A stretch of 64,000 nucleotides of DNA, taken from assembly GCA_016647705.1 (NCBI GenBank), contig CM028335.1, positions 4,831,501 through 4,895,500 on the forward strand, given 5' to 3'. The DNA is from Eucommia ulmoides (lineage: Eukaryota > Streptophyta > Magnoliopsida > Garryales > Eucommiaceae). The translations under genes were made by a program, and so were the position numbers. Position 1 is the stretch's first letter, and every line of letters begins with the position of its first letter. Shown one piece after another: positions 1 through 11,775 of this stretch. The notes under the pieces were generated by a model that had not been told where the DNA came from, searched no databases, and was given only the letters and a program-made list of their open reading frames with translations.

Positions 1-235
1 GTGTCTGTCAATTTATTTCTGCTCCCCGATTTCTGTTTTTGTTCCCAGAAAACTTAAACCAGAGACCAAAATGTGGGAAAATTCTGTTCTGCTTCCACTT
101 TCCACAAATTTGTTCTCAAAAACTGGGAGCAGAACAGAATCATAATTTTTTTTTATTCTTATACTTTCTGCTTCTGTTCCTAATTTTCCAGGAACAAAAA
201 CAGGAATAAGGGAACATAAACACTAAAATGGGGAA
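1..235. mobile_element. Truncated MITE-like repeat at the window edge
   Basis: Composition rich in TTCTG/GTTCC and GGAACA words, ending in AACATAAACACTAAAATGG. This resembles the right ends of the GTTTGGT-type MITEs at 9046-9502 and 60932-61494. The left end lies outside the window, so the class is uncertain. Confidence 0.3.
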
Positions 236-509
236 AACTCATTTTTCAATTCCTTTATTGAATCAAAAAAGGCGGAAAAAAACATACCTGTTATGAAGGA
301 CCTCAACGTTATTACACTCGAGCAATTGAAATTAACGATAGATCAAACCAAAAATTAGCAACAGCTATCATTAACCACCAATCGATAATACAATCATAAA
401 TATAAGAAAATCCATATAATTAAAAATTAGAATCATCCTATATTCTATAAATATCTTTATGCAAACAGAAAAAAAAATGTGATGCTAAAATAAAGAGCGC
501 GATCAAGAA

Positions 510-3500
510 TCAATCAAGGGATAACTTCTCTAGGTCTCGGATTCCTTGATTCGAAGCCTTCTTCATCTCGAGCGCTCGTTTATATGGGGGAGCAATTGGA
601 GGTTGTACAGGATCCAAGCACCGGTAGGTCCCGTTTTCGAGTTTTGGAAGTGGATATGAACGGTCAGAGTCGTAGCCACTGAGGTCCCCACATGCCAAAA
701 ATGGAATATATACCTTATTTGGTCCTTCCAGCCACCCACTGCTGCAATCTGTTTAATCCAATAATCATTTTGAGAAAAACTCTTAAGGGTGTGTTTGGCA
801 ACAATGGTTTTTAAAATGATTATCACTGGCAAAAACTACAGGTTAGCACTTACCTAAATCATCTGCACCTGAGGGACTTCCAACTTGTTCAAGTAGGCGA
901 TGCAAATCCTTCTCATTAAATCCTTCGGGAGGGGAATAATTCTCACAAACTGCAAATGCCTCTGTAGGAAAACAAAAAAAGGAAAAAAAATTGAGTTGAG
1001 GGATCATTTGGTAACACCTTTTTAAGGACTCGTATGATTTAAAAAAGAAAAAGAAAAAAAAAAGTGAATTGAAAAAAAATACTTTTACTGAAAAGTAAAA
1101 GCAAAAAACAAAAGTGTGTCCAATAATGTAGAAATGAATGATCTGTTAACCTAAAAGAATATCTAGAGGGTTGAAAAAAATTGGGCTGCTGAGTGAAGTC
1201 TTAATTTCATCAATCTCGTAAAAAATAAAAACTGCAAAACTTCTTGTTTTCAACTTTAATTTTCTCGATTTTTAAAAGCATTTTTAACAGAGAACGTATA
1301 AAACAATTATAAAAAGACAATCAGCTGTTCTTACCTATACTTGAATTACGACTACTTTTCGGTTTTGCAAAAGTAACTTCCGTAAAAAATAATTTTAGCT
1401 GCAAGAAAAAAGGAAAAATGTCAAATGATTTCACAAAAAATAACTATGAAAACTAAAGATTTATATAAATTTAATATAATCAACCTGACAATAAAGGAGG
1501 CTAGTATCTTTCCCTCGGAATATCTTTGTTATATATTTCCCACCATTTTTTAGTATATGGGTAACTATTGTTAAACCCTGCAAGCAATGCCGAAACACAG
1601 GTAAATATTAAAATTACAAAAAGAAAGGTATAAATATCACATTTAAAAAAAAAAAAAAAAAATCTTATAAACGTTAATAATTTATCAAACCACAAATTAA
1701 ACTAAATGAGGACCACGTGAATGATGTCAACCCAAAATAATATAGATATTTGAAGAAGGTATTTGATTTTCAAGGGATTTGTAAATTTATTTTAACAAAT
1801 TTGTTTGAGAAAAATTCATAAATCCCTTCTTCAAATAAAATACCTCACCCAAACAGCATGTTTAATTGGACGGAATCGAGACGGAATGGAATCGCATTCC
1901 GCCCTTAATTCCTATTCCGTTGTTTCATTCTCCAATAGAATCATTTTTGTGATTCCATTGGAAAAATCAAGGGAATGAGATTCCATTTGAAATGGGATGG
2001 AATCAAATCCAACCCAATGGAATTAAAACTAAAATTACAAAAAAGTCCATCACTGATCCAGCTTAATCTGAAAATTAGAGAACAGAAACAGAAATTAAAG
2101 AACAAAAAATTGAGAACAAAAAAAAAAATTAAAAACAAAAGTTGAAATTGATAACAGAAACAAAAAATTGAAAACAAAAAATTGAGAACAAAAAATTGAA
2201 AACAAAAACAGAAAATTAGAGAACTGAAAATTGAGAACAAGAACAGAAAATTAGAGAACAAAAAATTAGAGAACAAAAAATTGAGAACAGAAACAGAAAT
2301 TAGAGAACAGAAACTAAAAATTGAATGGAATAGTAAAATATAATAAAATTTAATTATAAGAGCATAATGGAAATTTTATTATATTTCACTATTTCATTCC
2401 TTCCCTCATTCCATATCAACCAAACAAGTGAATGAAATAGTGATTCCATTGACAATTCAATTTTATTCCTTCTCTTATTTCATAACTTCTTCCATTCCAT
2501 TCCACTCTCATTCCATTCCGTCAAACCAAACGAGCCATAAGAGGAATCTGAAGACTTACTGCTAATATAAGTTGGGACTGAACAAATTCATCCATGTCAT
2601 GTAGTCCGGTTACTGCAATTCAATGAAAAAGAGAGCTAAGAACTGCGTATTAAAAGAAGAAAAATAGAGAAATTAAAATTGTTCATAAATTGGGTAATTA
2701 ACTAGATTTGGTTTGCTAACCATCGGGAGCCCCATCACAGACAACCAAGTCGGCCTTGCATCCATCAAAATGTCTAATTACCTGCAACAAAAAAGAAAAT
2801 AATAGATAGATGACATGAGCACGATATTGCACGGCTGGGGGTCAGAAAGTATAGAAGTGTATTCCAGTAAATGCATGTGAAGAGCGTTCTACCGAATGGA
2901 TCTAGAGTGTTAGATAAGGGAAAGGGAACGACTATCAACTCGTCTAAGAGAGGGAGAGTTGAGTCAAGCAGTTGCCCGAACTGACTGTGTGACCCCTAAC
3001 TTTTGGACTAAAGAATTGTAACAATAATTTAAGTCTTTGTGTTGTTCTACCTAGTTTTCCATGTCTTTTGATGATTGTCATATGATTTTTGAACTCAACT
3101 TTTTATATTGTTGATTAGTGTATATTGTATAATAATTAAGTGTCGTCATTAATTATCATAAATATTATAACACATAATTTTCATATCCATTCCACAATCT
3201 CCTTAGAATCCAAAAGCCGGTAAGTCTTTACCATGGACAACTCTCTGAGAGGCTTGCGGGATGTTTAACGTTTTGCATATGGACTAGACTTCATACAGCT
3301 TGCTGAAGGTCAGAAAGTATCGAGGGGTATTTTAATAGATGGATGGTGTTGCACTTAAACGAATCTAAAGAGTTTGAGAAGTGAAAGGAAACGATAGTCA
3401 ACTAGCCAAAAGGATAGAGAACTAAGTCACTCAATCGTTAGAATGACTGTGAGACATCGGACTTACTAAAGATGTCTTGATTTTTGTAAAGAACCTATTA

Positions 3501-6500
3501 CTTTAAGCTCTTGTTTTTTCTTTCTGTCTCTATCTATGTCTCGAATGAATTTTCAATTCCGCCATTTATAATATCGTTTTATAACAGATATTGAATGTTG
3601 TCATTAAGTATTATTAATGACACACGAAATGGTTTCCATAATTAGCCTATGTTCAACATCAAGTCAACCTAACCAATTGGTAACTCTAACTTATGCGCGA
3701 GCAAAGGCGTGTGGCTAACATGTCACGGCGGGCACCGCGTTCCATCGTCCATTCCACAATCTCCTTATAATCACAAAGTCGATGTGTCATCAACATGGCT
3801 CCGCTCTTTGAGGGATTGTAGGTATAGTGTCTTGTGTACAGATTTTACGGCTTTTGGGAGCACATGCGGTGATTTTCCTCTCACACACCTCTTAAGTCTA
3901 AACTGACAAATACGATGTTGTCTATAATACATAAGTTGGTGATGGTTATTTTGGGAAAATAATATTACTTTATTTATTATATTTAATATAACAAAGCATA
4001 ATCAAAAGGCCTGGGGCCAGCAACCCAGCACAGGATCCCACCAAGGTGGCGGTGCAAGAGTGTGGTCATGCTAGGCTGCGCTGGCACTCGAGTCTAGGTG
4101 CTAGCAATGCCCGGTGGCACTGGTGCCGAAGTACAGTCACGCAGGTGGTGGTGTGGCGCCGGCAGTGCTTTGGCAGAGGGTCACAGGTGGTGGCGCAAAG
4201 CCGACAGCAATTTGGTTGCACGAAGCCGGTTATGGCACTGCGCCAGCTGCAATGACACCGTGAGGTGGGACAGTGGCTCATACACCCAGCCATCGGCAGA
4301 CGTCGAGCGTCCGCTGAAAGTCACACGGTCATAAGGAAGGTTACCTCACTCGAGTTGAAAGTGGGAGACATACTCAGAAGCAACCAACTTACCTCCCTCA
4401 ACATCGATAACTAGGTACGGTGTACACTGTACAGGCACTCCCACCTTTTCCCAACAACGGAAAATTCGGCAGCCTCAGTCTCCAGCGAAGTAGGGTGTCA
4501 ATTTCCACTCTTGTCTTTCATAACGAGCCATAGTCAAAAGAAAGAGTAAGAAAAGAAAAATGTCTTCTCCTTAGCTAAGGTTATGGAGTGCCTTAATGAC
4601 TTAAAGTGGGGAACTGAATAAGGGCTCACAACCCTTATATAGAGATTATATGGTTACCGGGGAACACGCTAGCAGTTCCAGTAACAACAAGAGAAAAAAA
4701 AAACATGAGCTTCCCAAACAGACAACACAGTCAAAGCGAGATTGAGAGGTCAAATGTAGAATGTGTTACCTTCTACATAGCTTACGAGAGCACGCAGTGA
4801 TTTTTCTCTTACACGGATCCTAAATTTCTATGACACGCCGTGATGGCAACAGTGATCCGATCCAAAGTTACAACCACATGTAATAAGTATATATACATAT
4901 TATGCATCAAATTGTTGAAGAGGGTTCACAAAGTAAAAAAAAAAGATATTAGGGATCTATAGAGTAAGTGTTATATGCCAACGGGATCTAAAAGTAAGTG
5001 TCACATGGCGGTCAGCAGATTTTTTTTTTATTATTACTTTTTATGAGTTGCTTGTCAGTGGGTCCAATGGCGGATCCAGCGTTTCGGTCAAAGCCCATAG
5101 GAAATTTACCTTTCTTATAACTTCCCATTTTGTTACTTTTTACATGCATAGCCGACCAAACAGCTAAATCTACTCATACAGGTGAAGAAAAAAACATGAT
5201 CACAGAAAAAATCAAATCAATAAAATACTACATCATACATTTGTTTTTGAAAGATCTTTGAATTTTTCATACCCCTCTATTTATATTCTATTGGATATGA
5301 TATCCTGCACCCACTTTTTGCTTCCTAAGATATTGGGTATTAACGATATAAACAACTCTAACTAATATTATTGCATAATTATTAGGTCGTTTATATACTC
5401 TTGCATACTTGCGACAAATAGCATGCAAATTGGAAAACACACACACACATATACGGAAGGACAGGGAGCCCCTTACCACTTCAGCTGTACGAGCATTTGT
5501 TATATCACCTTGCACTTGAATGACACCTTCTATCGGAGCCATGGGTTGTAAATCAATAGCCACTATAAGTGGAACATCACCATCCCTGCCAATTAAAAGA
5601 AAAGAAAGCTCTTCGCTTTTAGTTATAAACAGGAAGATGATTTTTTTTTAAGACTAGACCAAAAATATGCAATTAAGGATGTAAACAATAGAACGTAATC
5701 TAATGAACTTAAACAAGTAACTTACTTTGATTCAGGTGACAGCTTTGCTGGGAGATACAACTTACGACTCAAAACCTACCCCAAAAAAAAAGATTAAAAT
5801 GTTGAGTTTGTTGTGTGTATGAATTACCCTAAAATAGCAAAGAACAAAATAAATTGTGTTCTTCAGCCATTTGCCCTTTTTTGACACCGGGGGCTGGGGG
5901 GGATTGGGGGTGGGAGACTTTCACTTTTCATGTCAGCGGAGTTCTAAAAGAGGGAGGTTTAAATGTCTGAAAAGAAAACAATTAGAACATCGGATACTAT
6001 ACCAAAAATTAAACATACGATAATACAGGTGTGGGTGTTTTCAATTAAACGGTCTCAAAATCTATATAATACCATCTATACATTAAGTCAAATCTCTATA
6101 ATACCATTGATAATTTTATTTCTAATGTACAATCATAAATACCTGACTCCAGCTACCAGGTGCAGCACAAAGATCTACCACTCGTTTCACTCCTACAAAA
6201 AATCAACAAACATTAATTAAGGTTCTTATTTGCTAATTGAGGTTTTTTAAGCCAGGAATAAAGACATTGCAACAGAAAAGTTCAAATAAAAAAAAAAAAG
6301 GAAATCACCTTTGCTTGGATATCGTTCTAAAATATCAGATTAAAACAATCGGGTAGGGTGGGGGGTTCAAGGCAGGAAAGGTAAATACAAAGATCTTTCT
6401 GAAACTTATAATTCTGCAACCAATTAAGGTGTCTCCTATCATTTTCATAGACCACGTACTTATGCTTCTCTTGTGTAAAAGCATTTAGAAGAATCAGTTC

Positions 6501-7006
6501 ATCTGTCATCTCGAGAATTGCTTCTTACTTAACAAAATAGATAGTCTTTTATTTTAGAATGTGCATATACTAAGATTTCTTCAGTCTACCAAATTGGATG
6601 AAATAAATGAAGAATCAAATGAAATAGTCTTATGTATGATTTGATTTATGTCAGAGAATTTCAAATCTGGCCATTGTACAAGCGCAATCCAATAAAATTT
6701 TCTGAGACACACACACACTCACACTCACACTCACACGCGCGCGCACACACAAAAAAAAAAAAAAATCCTTATAGATTAGCCATGCCAAACCTTCAAATAT
6801 GTTAAATTCCTCATCAATCTGAAGAAGCTTGAAAGCACTGCGAGCACGCCAACCTTCTTCTTTTGCTTTTCTATAATAGATATCCTGCAGAAAAAGCAAA
6901 CGAATGATAAGAAACCAATATGAGATGTTCCAGAAAAAAAAAATGAATTACAATTAATCTGAACAAATAGCAAGCACACCCTTTTATCTCTTGAGGCTTT
7001 TCCCAT
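510..7006 (-). CDS. TRM7: TRM7/FtsJ-type tRNA (C32/N34) 2'-O-ribose methyltransferase, 11 exons
   Basis: Predicted CDS, complement of exons 6980-7006, 6791-6884, 6143-6192, 5726-5775, 5477-5585, 2721-2781, 2560-2612, 1485-1577, 1335-1398, 854-961 and 510-748. All introns are GT-AG, the phases agree, and the sum is 948 nt (315 aa plus stop). The start gives MGKASRDKR, the usual TRM7 N-terminus. The SAM-binding segment DLCAAPGSW is at residues 47-55. The FtsJ K-D-K-E catalytic tetrad is intact: K28 (RSAFK), D126 (CDGAPD), K166 (KIFRGKD) and E201 (SSIEAF). Known family role: SAM-dependent methylation of the ribose at positions 32 and 34 of certain tRNA anticodon loops in the cytoplasm, with accessory proteins (Trm732/Trm734 in yeast). 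Length matches cytosolic TRM7 and not the longer SPB1 paralogue. Two introns are large (2782-5476 and 1578-2559) and full of repeats. Exon borders were read by eye. Confidence 0.9.
1741..1852. repeat. Short foldback repeat in TRM7 intron 7
   Basis: Two oppositely oriented arms share AAGGGATTT / AAATCCCTT and TTTGAAGAAGG / CTTCTTCAAA, giving an imperfect hairpin of about 110 bp next to the MITE at 1855. Similar GGATTT/AAATCC words recur at 50226-50425. Probably a small MITE remnant. Confidence 0.35.
1855..2536. mobile_element. MITE with diverged terminal inverted repeats in TRM7 intron 7
   Basis: The left end AGCATGTTTAATTGGACGG pairs with the reverse complement of the right end, GGCTCGTTTGGTTTGACGG, followed by GGAAT-rich subterminal DNA on both sides. 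The interior 2060-2330 is a low-complexity run of GAGAACA/AAATT-type units. No convincing target-site duplication was found. It lies wholly inside the intron between exons 7 and 8 of the methyltransferase gene. Confidence 0.5.
2836..3830. repeat. Two diverged direct copies of a roughly 500-bp repeat in TRM7 intron 5
   Basis: The order GGTCAGAAAGTAT ... GTGAGAAG-like ... GACTGTGTGAC ... CCATTCCACAATCTCCTTA occurs from 2836 and again from 3305, with similar spacing but many substitutions. Copy two ends near 3830. The family is unknown. It may be a diverged LTR pair or two independent insertions. Confidence 0.4.
4005..4660. other. GC-rich segment with TATA-like end in TRM7 intron 5
   Basis: This 650-bp stretch is much richer in GC than its surroundings (CGGTGG and GCGCTGGC words) and ends in CCCTTATATAGAG near 4634. 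Short ORFs exist in several frames, but none resembles a known protein. It looks like part of the same unidentified mobile element as the repeat just upstream. Confidence 0.3.
6708..6764. repeat. (CA)n/(CG)n/A-tract microsatellite in TRM7 intron 2
   Basis: Runs of ACACAC, CTCACA and GCGCGC followed by an A tract, inside the 598-bp intron between exons 2 and 3. Confidence 0.85.
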
Positions 7007-8275
7007 GTTCCACAATCGCCCTTTGTTGGCAGAGCAAGAGATCCTTGTAGCTTATAAATCTAGAATGACATAAACCTGAAGTATAATTGAGCAATGAAGC
7101 AAGTAGTGTAGCCGAAAATAATCGTAATGGAGTCTCTTTTCAATCTCTACAAACATCATAGGTTGTTCTTTTGATTGATTTTGCTAGTTTGAACTCTAGA
7201 TATTAGGTATAAACAAACCATATTGACATAATTTCTACAATGATTTGATTGCGTCAGTTAATTGTATCTTCAAAGCTCAAATTAAGATGAGTTTGATATA
7301 GAGAAAAGGGCATTGCACCGCAGAATCATAACATGGACTTTGTCCTGCAAATTATAAATTTTATACTAATAAAGTACAAAGAAAATAACATGGGTTTGTA
7401 TTAATTAAAAAAAAATGAAATCAAGTTTATTCATCCCCAAAGCAACATCCCGCCCTTCAAATTTTTATTTTTTTTAGATTCGTCATGCTTCTTTATCAAT
7501 GGCGACGGACATTAAACGAATTTGACTAGATCATCAGCAGACTCGCTATAAGTGAATCCCTGTCAACTGCTAATAACATACGAAAAAATTAGATATTTCA
7601 ATTCATATTTGTGTCAGTGATTTATTCAAACACCTTACGCGCATCTTCAGACAGCTCGTATTTACACATGCACACGAGAGAGAGAGAGAGAGAGAGAGAG
7701 ATTTACCTTTCTTTCGACAAGAGAAGCAGAAGAAGCGCGGGGATGAGAGCAGATACGAACGAACGGAAAGATGACGAACGGTAACGGCAAGGATCTGTAT
7801 CTGCAAGAGAACGATGATCCGCCAGGGTAAGGCATCAAATTTTAATTCTTTTCAATTGTGCTCATAATTTTATTTTTTTACTTAAATTTTTCCACGAGTC
7901 AACTGATTTAACTACTATTTTGATTAATTAAACTTAAAAATTGAAGTTCCTACCTATCAATGATGCCAGCCAAATGAATTAGTTGGCTGAAGTAGAAGTG
8001 GCGAAGGAAAATAATACCGTCTACAGTGAGATCTGACCTTGGAGAGTAAGCAACGGCGATTTGCTGGATCGCCAAGCCGCCCAAGGCCCTCGCTTCCTCA
8101 CGTTGTCTCTCTATCTTCCGCCCGTTGTTCGTCTCCTCTGAGAATGATGGCTGTGTGTAAATGCAGCCTGAATCTACTGTCTGTTGCCGGATTGAGCCAA
8201 GGCCGCCGGAGCCTCCGTCGTCGCCGCTCCGTCGCGCTCTCTCGTCTCTCAGTGATTTGCCCTAGAAAGATTTAG
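7007..8275 (-). promoter_or_regulatory. Probable 5' leader exons and promoter region of the TRM7-like gene
   Basis: Upstream of the TRM7 ATG, minus-strand splice signals allow a leader of about 7007-7075 (acceptor CTTCAG at 7076-7081), an exon 7707-7800 (donor AAAG/GTAAAT, acceptor TCTCTTGCAG) and a GC-rich first exon ending near 8038. The leader next to the CDS contains a tiny upstream ORF, ATG TCA TTC TAG, starting near 7071. A (GA)n/(CT)n run at 7678-7700 is typical of plant leaders and core promoters. A competing reading is a plus-strand first exon starting at the ATG at 7770 and followed by GTAAGG near 7827. No transcript data are available, so this is inference. Confidence 0.3.
7678..7700. 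repeat. (GA)n microsatellite
   Basis: About 11 GA units in the presumed leader of the methyltransferase gene. CT runs are common in plant 5' leaders. Confidence 0.85.
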
Positions 8276-9045
8276 TAGTATTGTTGGGCCTATTTGTTGT
8301 TTTTTTGTTTTTTTTTTAAATTTTGGTATTCTTACACTATGGTGGCTATTATTTTATAAAATTTTGGGATAATTGGGGAATATAATTGTTTGTTCTACTT
8401 AAAATATAAATTTAGATTTAATCTCTCAAACTAATTTTTAATTTCGTATTTATCCCGCTAATAATCACGCATTGTATTGTGGAACGTAAAGAGAACTTGA
8501 TAAGTAAAAATAAATTAGAGTGAATATTAGTTATAAATTAAATGTAACTATATTACATGTAATTGTGTAACATTAGTTATCTGTATTTATGTAATATTAA
8601 TTTCACATAATTACATGTACTTGTATAATATTTGTTACATCTAATAAATATTTACGCACAAGTTAAAAACATGTAACAGATATTTCTGTAAATACAGTTG
8701 TGGAGGTGCATGTGCATGTATTAGATAATCTGTCTTTTTTATCTTCTGTTTTTTTTCTTCTTATGTTGTAGTCTTTCAATTAATTCGTTAGTTCTTCCGT
8801 CAATATTAATTAGGTTGAATCTATCGCATTAATATCAATTAAATCTGAAAATTTATAACTGATATCATAGTAAAAAAGTTTAAAACAAGAAATAGAGAAT
8901 TACATAATGAAAACCCTCTCCCTAATGCTTCACCTTACCTTGTCTATCCAAATTTTCAATTTCTATATATTTAACATATATGAAGGAGAGACTTCGGCTT
9001 CTTTTGGAGGGTGATTTCGTTATTTTCTTCCAATTTTGTCTTTTA
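8276..9045. other. AT-rich intergenic DNA
   Basis: No gene or clear element seen. Several TTACATGTAA-like words occur around 8540-8690. Confidence 0.5.
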
Positions 9046-9502
9046 AACCTCGTTTGGTTATTGTTTCCTGATTCTTGTCCCCGTTTCCAAAATTTTAGAA
9101 TTAATGTACAGAAACGTGTTTAATAAACACGTTTTTGTTCTCAAAATTTTGAAAATAATTTGGGGTTACTTCCTGAATTTTTTAAGAATCTAAGAAATAA
9201 AAAATATTTATTCTTATTCACTTTTACAAAACTATTCTCACTATCATTCTGCTAGTTAACATCACCCTCCAGCCACCATATATTTAAAGGTAAAAAAAAA
9301 ATGTAAAAAAAATTGCAACTAATCGTATTTTTGTTCTCACTTCTCATAAAAATAAAAAATAAAAAATAAAAACAATTTCACAAAGATGGTCGTTACCAAA
9401 CATGTTTCTAATTCAGGAATACTCCAAAATGAAAACAAAATTATCATCCCATCCCAATTTATTAGTAGAAACGAAAAACATAAACACTAACCAAAAGCCA
9501 CC
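9046..9502. mobile_element. MITE with CGTTTGGTTA-type termini
   Basis: The left end AACCTCGTTTGGTTATTGTTT matches the reverse complement of the right end, GGTGGCTTTTGGTTAGTGTTT. Length is about 457 bp with no coding capacity. The termini belong to the same group as the elements at 14795, 34087 and 60932. The flanking 3-mers do not match. Confidence 0.5.
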
Positions 9503-9938
9503 TTGACTCATTCTCAACACGTATCAAACACTCAAAAATAACTAAAAGATTAACTCAAAATAAACATAACAGAACACATAATTGATATATAAAATATGAG
9601 AGAACATCAACATGGATTCACTCTACACCCTTTGAGTTCCATTTATTGGCACAACAAACTTCATATTTGTGTAGTAAATTGTTGAACTCCAATTCATACA
9701 GCGAAATGAGCAAAATCACTTATATTATAAGCAGAACCATACCTAGTCTAGTTGGCAAAGAGAGTTGTCATTTTTTTTTTGTTAACTAGGGTTAGACATT
9801 TTTAGAAAAATTCTGAATGTATCTGGCCAATGTCAGGGAGTGCGCTCTTACGATCGCCCACTGAGGTAATTAATCGAGGTGCGCATAAGTTGACCCGGAC
9901 ACGCCTTAAAAAAAGAGAAACATGTGTCATATCTAACA

Positions 9939-10160
9939 TCAACAACAACAGTAAGCATCATCCTCAAAATTCTGGACAACACCGTTATTTTCTGGGATCT
10001 CTTGGTCTTCAATAGTCGATTTCCAGTAACCGCACCAAATAGCCACAACAATAAAGAAGACGAGGTTGAGAGCGTTCAACCAGGCTAGAGTCCAATAGTA
10101 CTCATCAACACGACTCTCGTTTAAGGTGTCCCAAAACCAACTTTGTTTCCATCCCCGTCA
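9939..10160 (-). pseudogene. Orphan C-terminal fragment of an NPF (NRT1/PTR) transporter
   Basis: The minus strand has an open frame from about 10150 to a TGA at 9939-9941. It reads W-F-W-D-T-L-N-E-S-R-V-D, then Y-Y-W, then a hydrophobic segment L-A-W-L-N-A-L-N-L-V-F-F-I-V-V-A, then a charged tail ending in three cysteines. The pattern (L/N)NxSRxDxxYW followed by a last membrane helix is the conserved C-terminus of plant POT/NPF nitrate-peptide transporters. Upstream of the W-K-Q-S-W-F block the frame meets a TGA, and no other NPF exon was found nearby. It is most simply a fragment left by duplication or transposon capture. A terminal exon of a gene with a very distant upstream part is not excluded. 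Confidence 0.6.
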
Positions 10161-11270
10161 TTTACAAATTCCATGGATTTATTAAAATTCCGTACCCAAA
10201 GGCAACCTTAAAGTGCAATTGGAAATTTAAATGGTTAAAATAAAATTTTAAAATAATAAATTAAATCTTCAAAGTTTAAATTAATGTTTTAAAAAAGTCC
10301 AATTAAATCAGAAGTTTTCCAATTATGGATGTGGAATCATAGTTGTGGCCTTCGAAAATTTTGGGACTAAATTGAAAATTTAAAATATTAATATTGTGAC
10401 CTAAAGTTAAAAATTAATCTTTAGAAAGTCCAATTAATCTCAAATCAATTTTAATGAAAGCCTCACTATCCTAATAGGGCCCCCAAATAAGTCAGTTGAG
10501 ACAATTTGTCAAATTGAAATTTTGAAAAACTTTAAATCAACATTTAAATGACCAATCTTGATTTTAATTTTTAATTAAATATTTAATAATGATTAATTCT
10601 AGAAAAACTTGCATCAGAGCCCCAATTGAGGTTGGGAGAGTCCAAGAAAAACTTCGGGATCAAAATTGAAATATTACGAAGTTATTTTTAAGCTAAATTG
10701 ATCAAATTAAAATTAATTTTCAAATGTATATCATGTTTTACTAGGTTAATTCCAATTCCCGAAGGTCAGTTTTGAGAAATCAAGTGAAATCAAAGAGTTT
10801 GAAAAAAAACTATTTGACCCCAAAGTTTGGGTATTTTTGAAAATTCATCAAATTGGCAAGCAATTTCAAGGTTTTTTTTTTTCACAAATGGAGGAAGTCA
10901 ATAAAATATTGGATGTTTTAATTTTGTTTAATTCTCATCAATTTAAGGGAAAAAAAAATGCATTTAAGAATAATTTTTCTTCTTCCCCACCCATTTTAGA
11001 AGATGACAAGCATTGTTTTTGTTTTTTTGGAGTGGATGGAGGATGTTTGGGGGAGTTTTTAGACATTTTCCAAATTGGAATTAACTTAATAGAGTGATTT
11101 TGGGGGGGGGGGGGGGGGGAAATCATGAAATACCATGTTTGGGAGGCTAAAATGTATATTAGAGGAAAATCGGGGGGTGCATGCTTGGATGCGTAGGGGA
11201 ATGGGTTGCCTATATAGGGCTGCCCACTCCCTTCCCAAATGGACACTCACCCACAAAATCTTAGGAAAAT
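10161..11270. other. AT-rich spacer with TATA-like end and an 18-G tract
   Basis: No coding signal. A pure G run lies at 11102-11119. A CTATATAGGGCTGCCCACTC sequence near 11210 resembles the TATA/start region of an LTR, so part of this may be an old LTR. Confidence 0.35.
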
Positions 11271-11358
11271 TCTAAAACTTGTCCAAACCCTCTCGCTCTC
11301 TTAAGCCTAAAAAAAAAAAAAGAGAGAGAGATAAATATGTAATAAACTTCAAAAAAAG

Positions 11359-11382
11359 AAGAAGAAGAAGAAGAAGAAGAAA
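11359..11382. repeat. (GAA)n microsatellite
   Basis: About eight AAG units within a purine-rich stretch. The lysine/arginine-rich ORFs predicted across it are composition artefacts. Confidence 0.8.
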
Positions 11383-11503
11383 GATGAGAAAGAAGAAACA
11401 CTTGGAACGACACATAAAAAATAAAGATAAAAAGGAGAAGAAAAAATGCATTATTTTTCCTTGTTTTAGTTTACCACGCATTTAGTTATTTCTTTGTTTA
11501 TTG

Positions 11504-11775
11504 CATTATGGTATTTTTTTTTTGTTCTTGAGACAAAATAGACGTGGTTACTCTTTCATAACTCGATGAAACACTGTAAGAACACATAGGTTTTCATTAC
11601 GATATTTTTTTTTTGTTCTTGCGACAAATTAAATAGATGTGGTTGCTCTTTTAGGACCTGGCGATTTACCATCATAGGTTTTTATTATGGTATTATGTTT
11701 TTTTTTTCTAGTAAAGTAAACGTAGTTGCTCTTTCAGGGTTTGACGAAACACCGTAAGGACATATAGGGTTGTAA
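11504..11775. repeat. Three tandem diverged units of about 95 bp
   Basis: Units start at about 11504, 11597 and 11694. Each has an ATTAYGGTATT plus T tract, a GTTCTTGNGACAAA-like block, GTGGTTGCTCTTT and an end like ACACATAGG or CATAGG. The units differ by many substitutions and small indels. Confidence 0.6.

Noticed and set aside
4046..4334. Overlapping GC-rich ORFs of 69-78 codons
   Set aside because: All frames are open because of base composition; located in an intron repeat; no domain.
8039..8275. Plus-strand 78-aa arginine/serine-rich ORF
   Set aside because: GC-rich leader/promoter composition; starts and ends without gene signals and has no recognisable domain.
11272..11485. Basic/leucine-rich ORFs on both strands
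   Set aside because: Produced by a (GAA)n microsatellite and A tracts.
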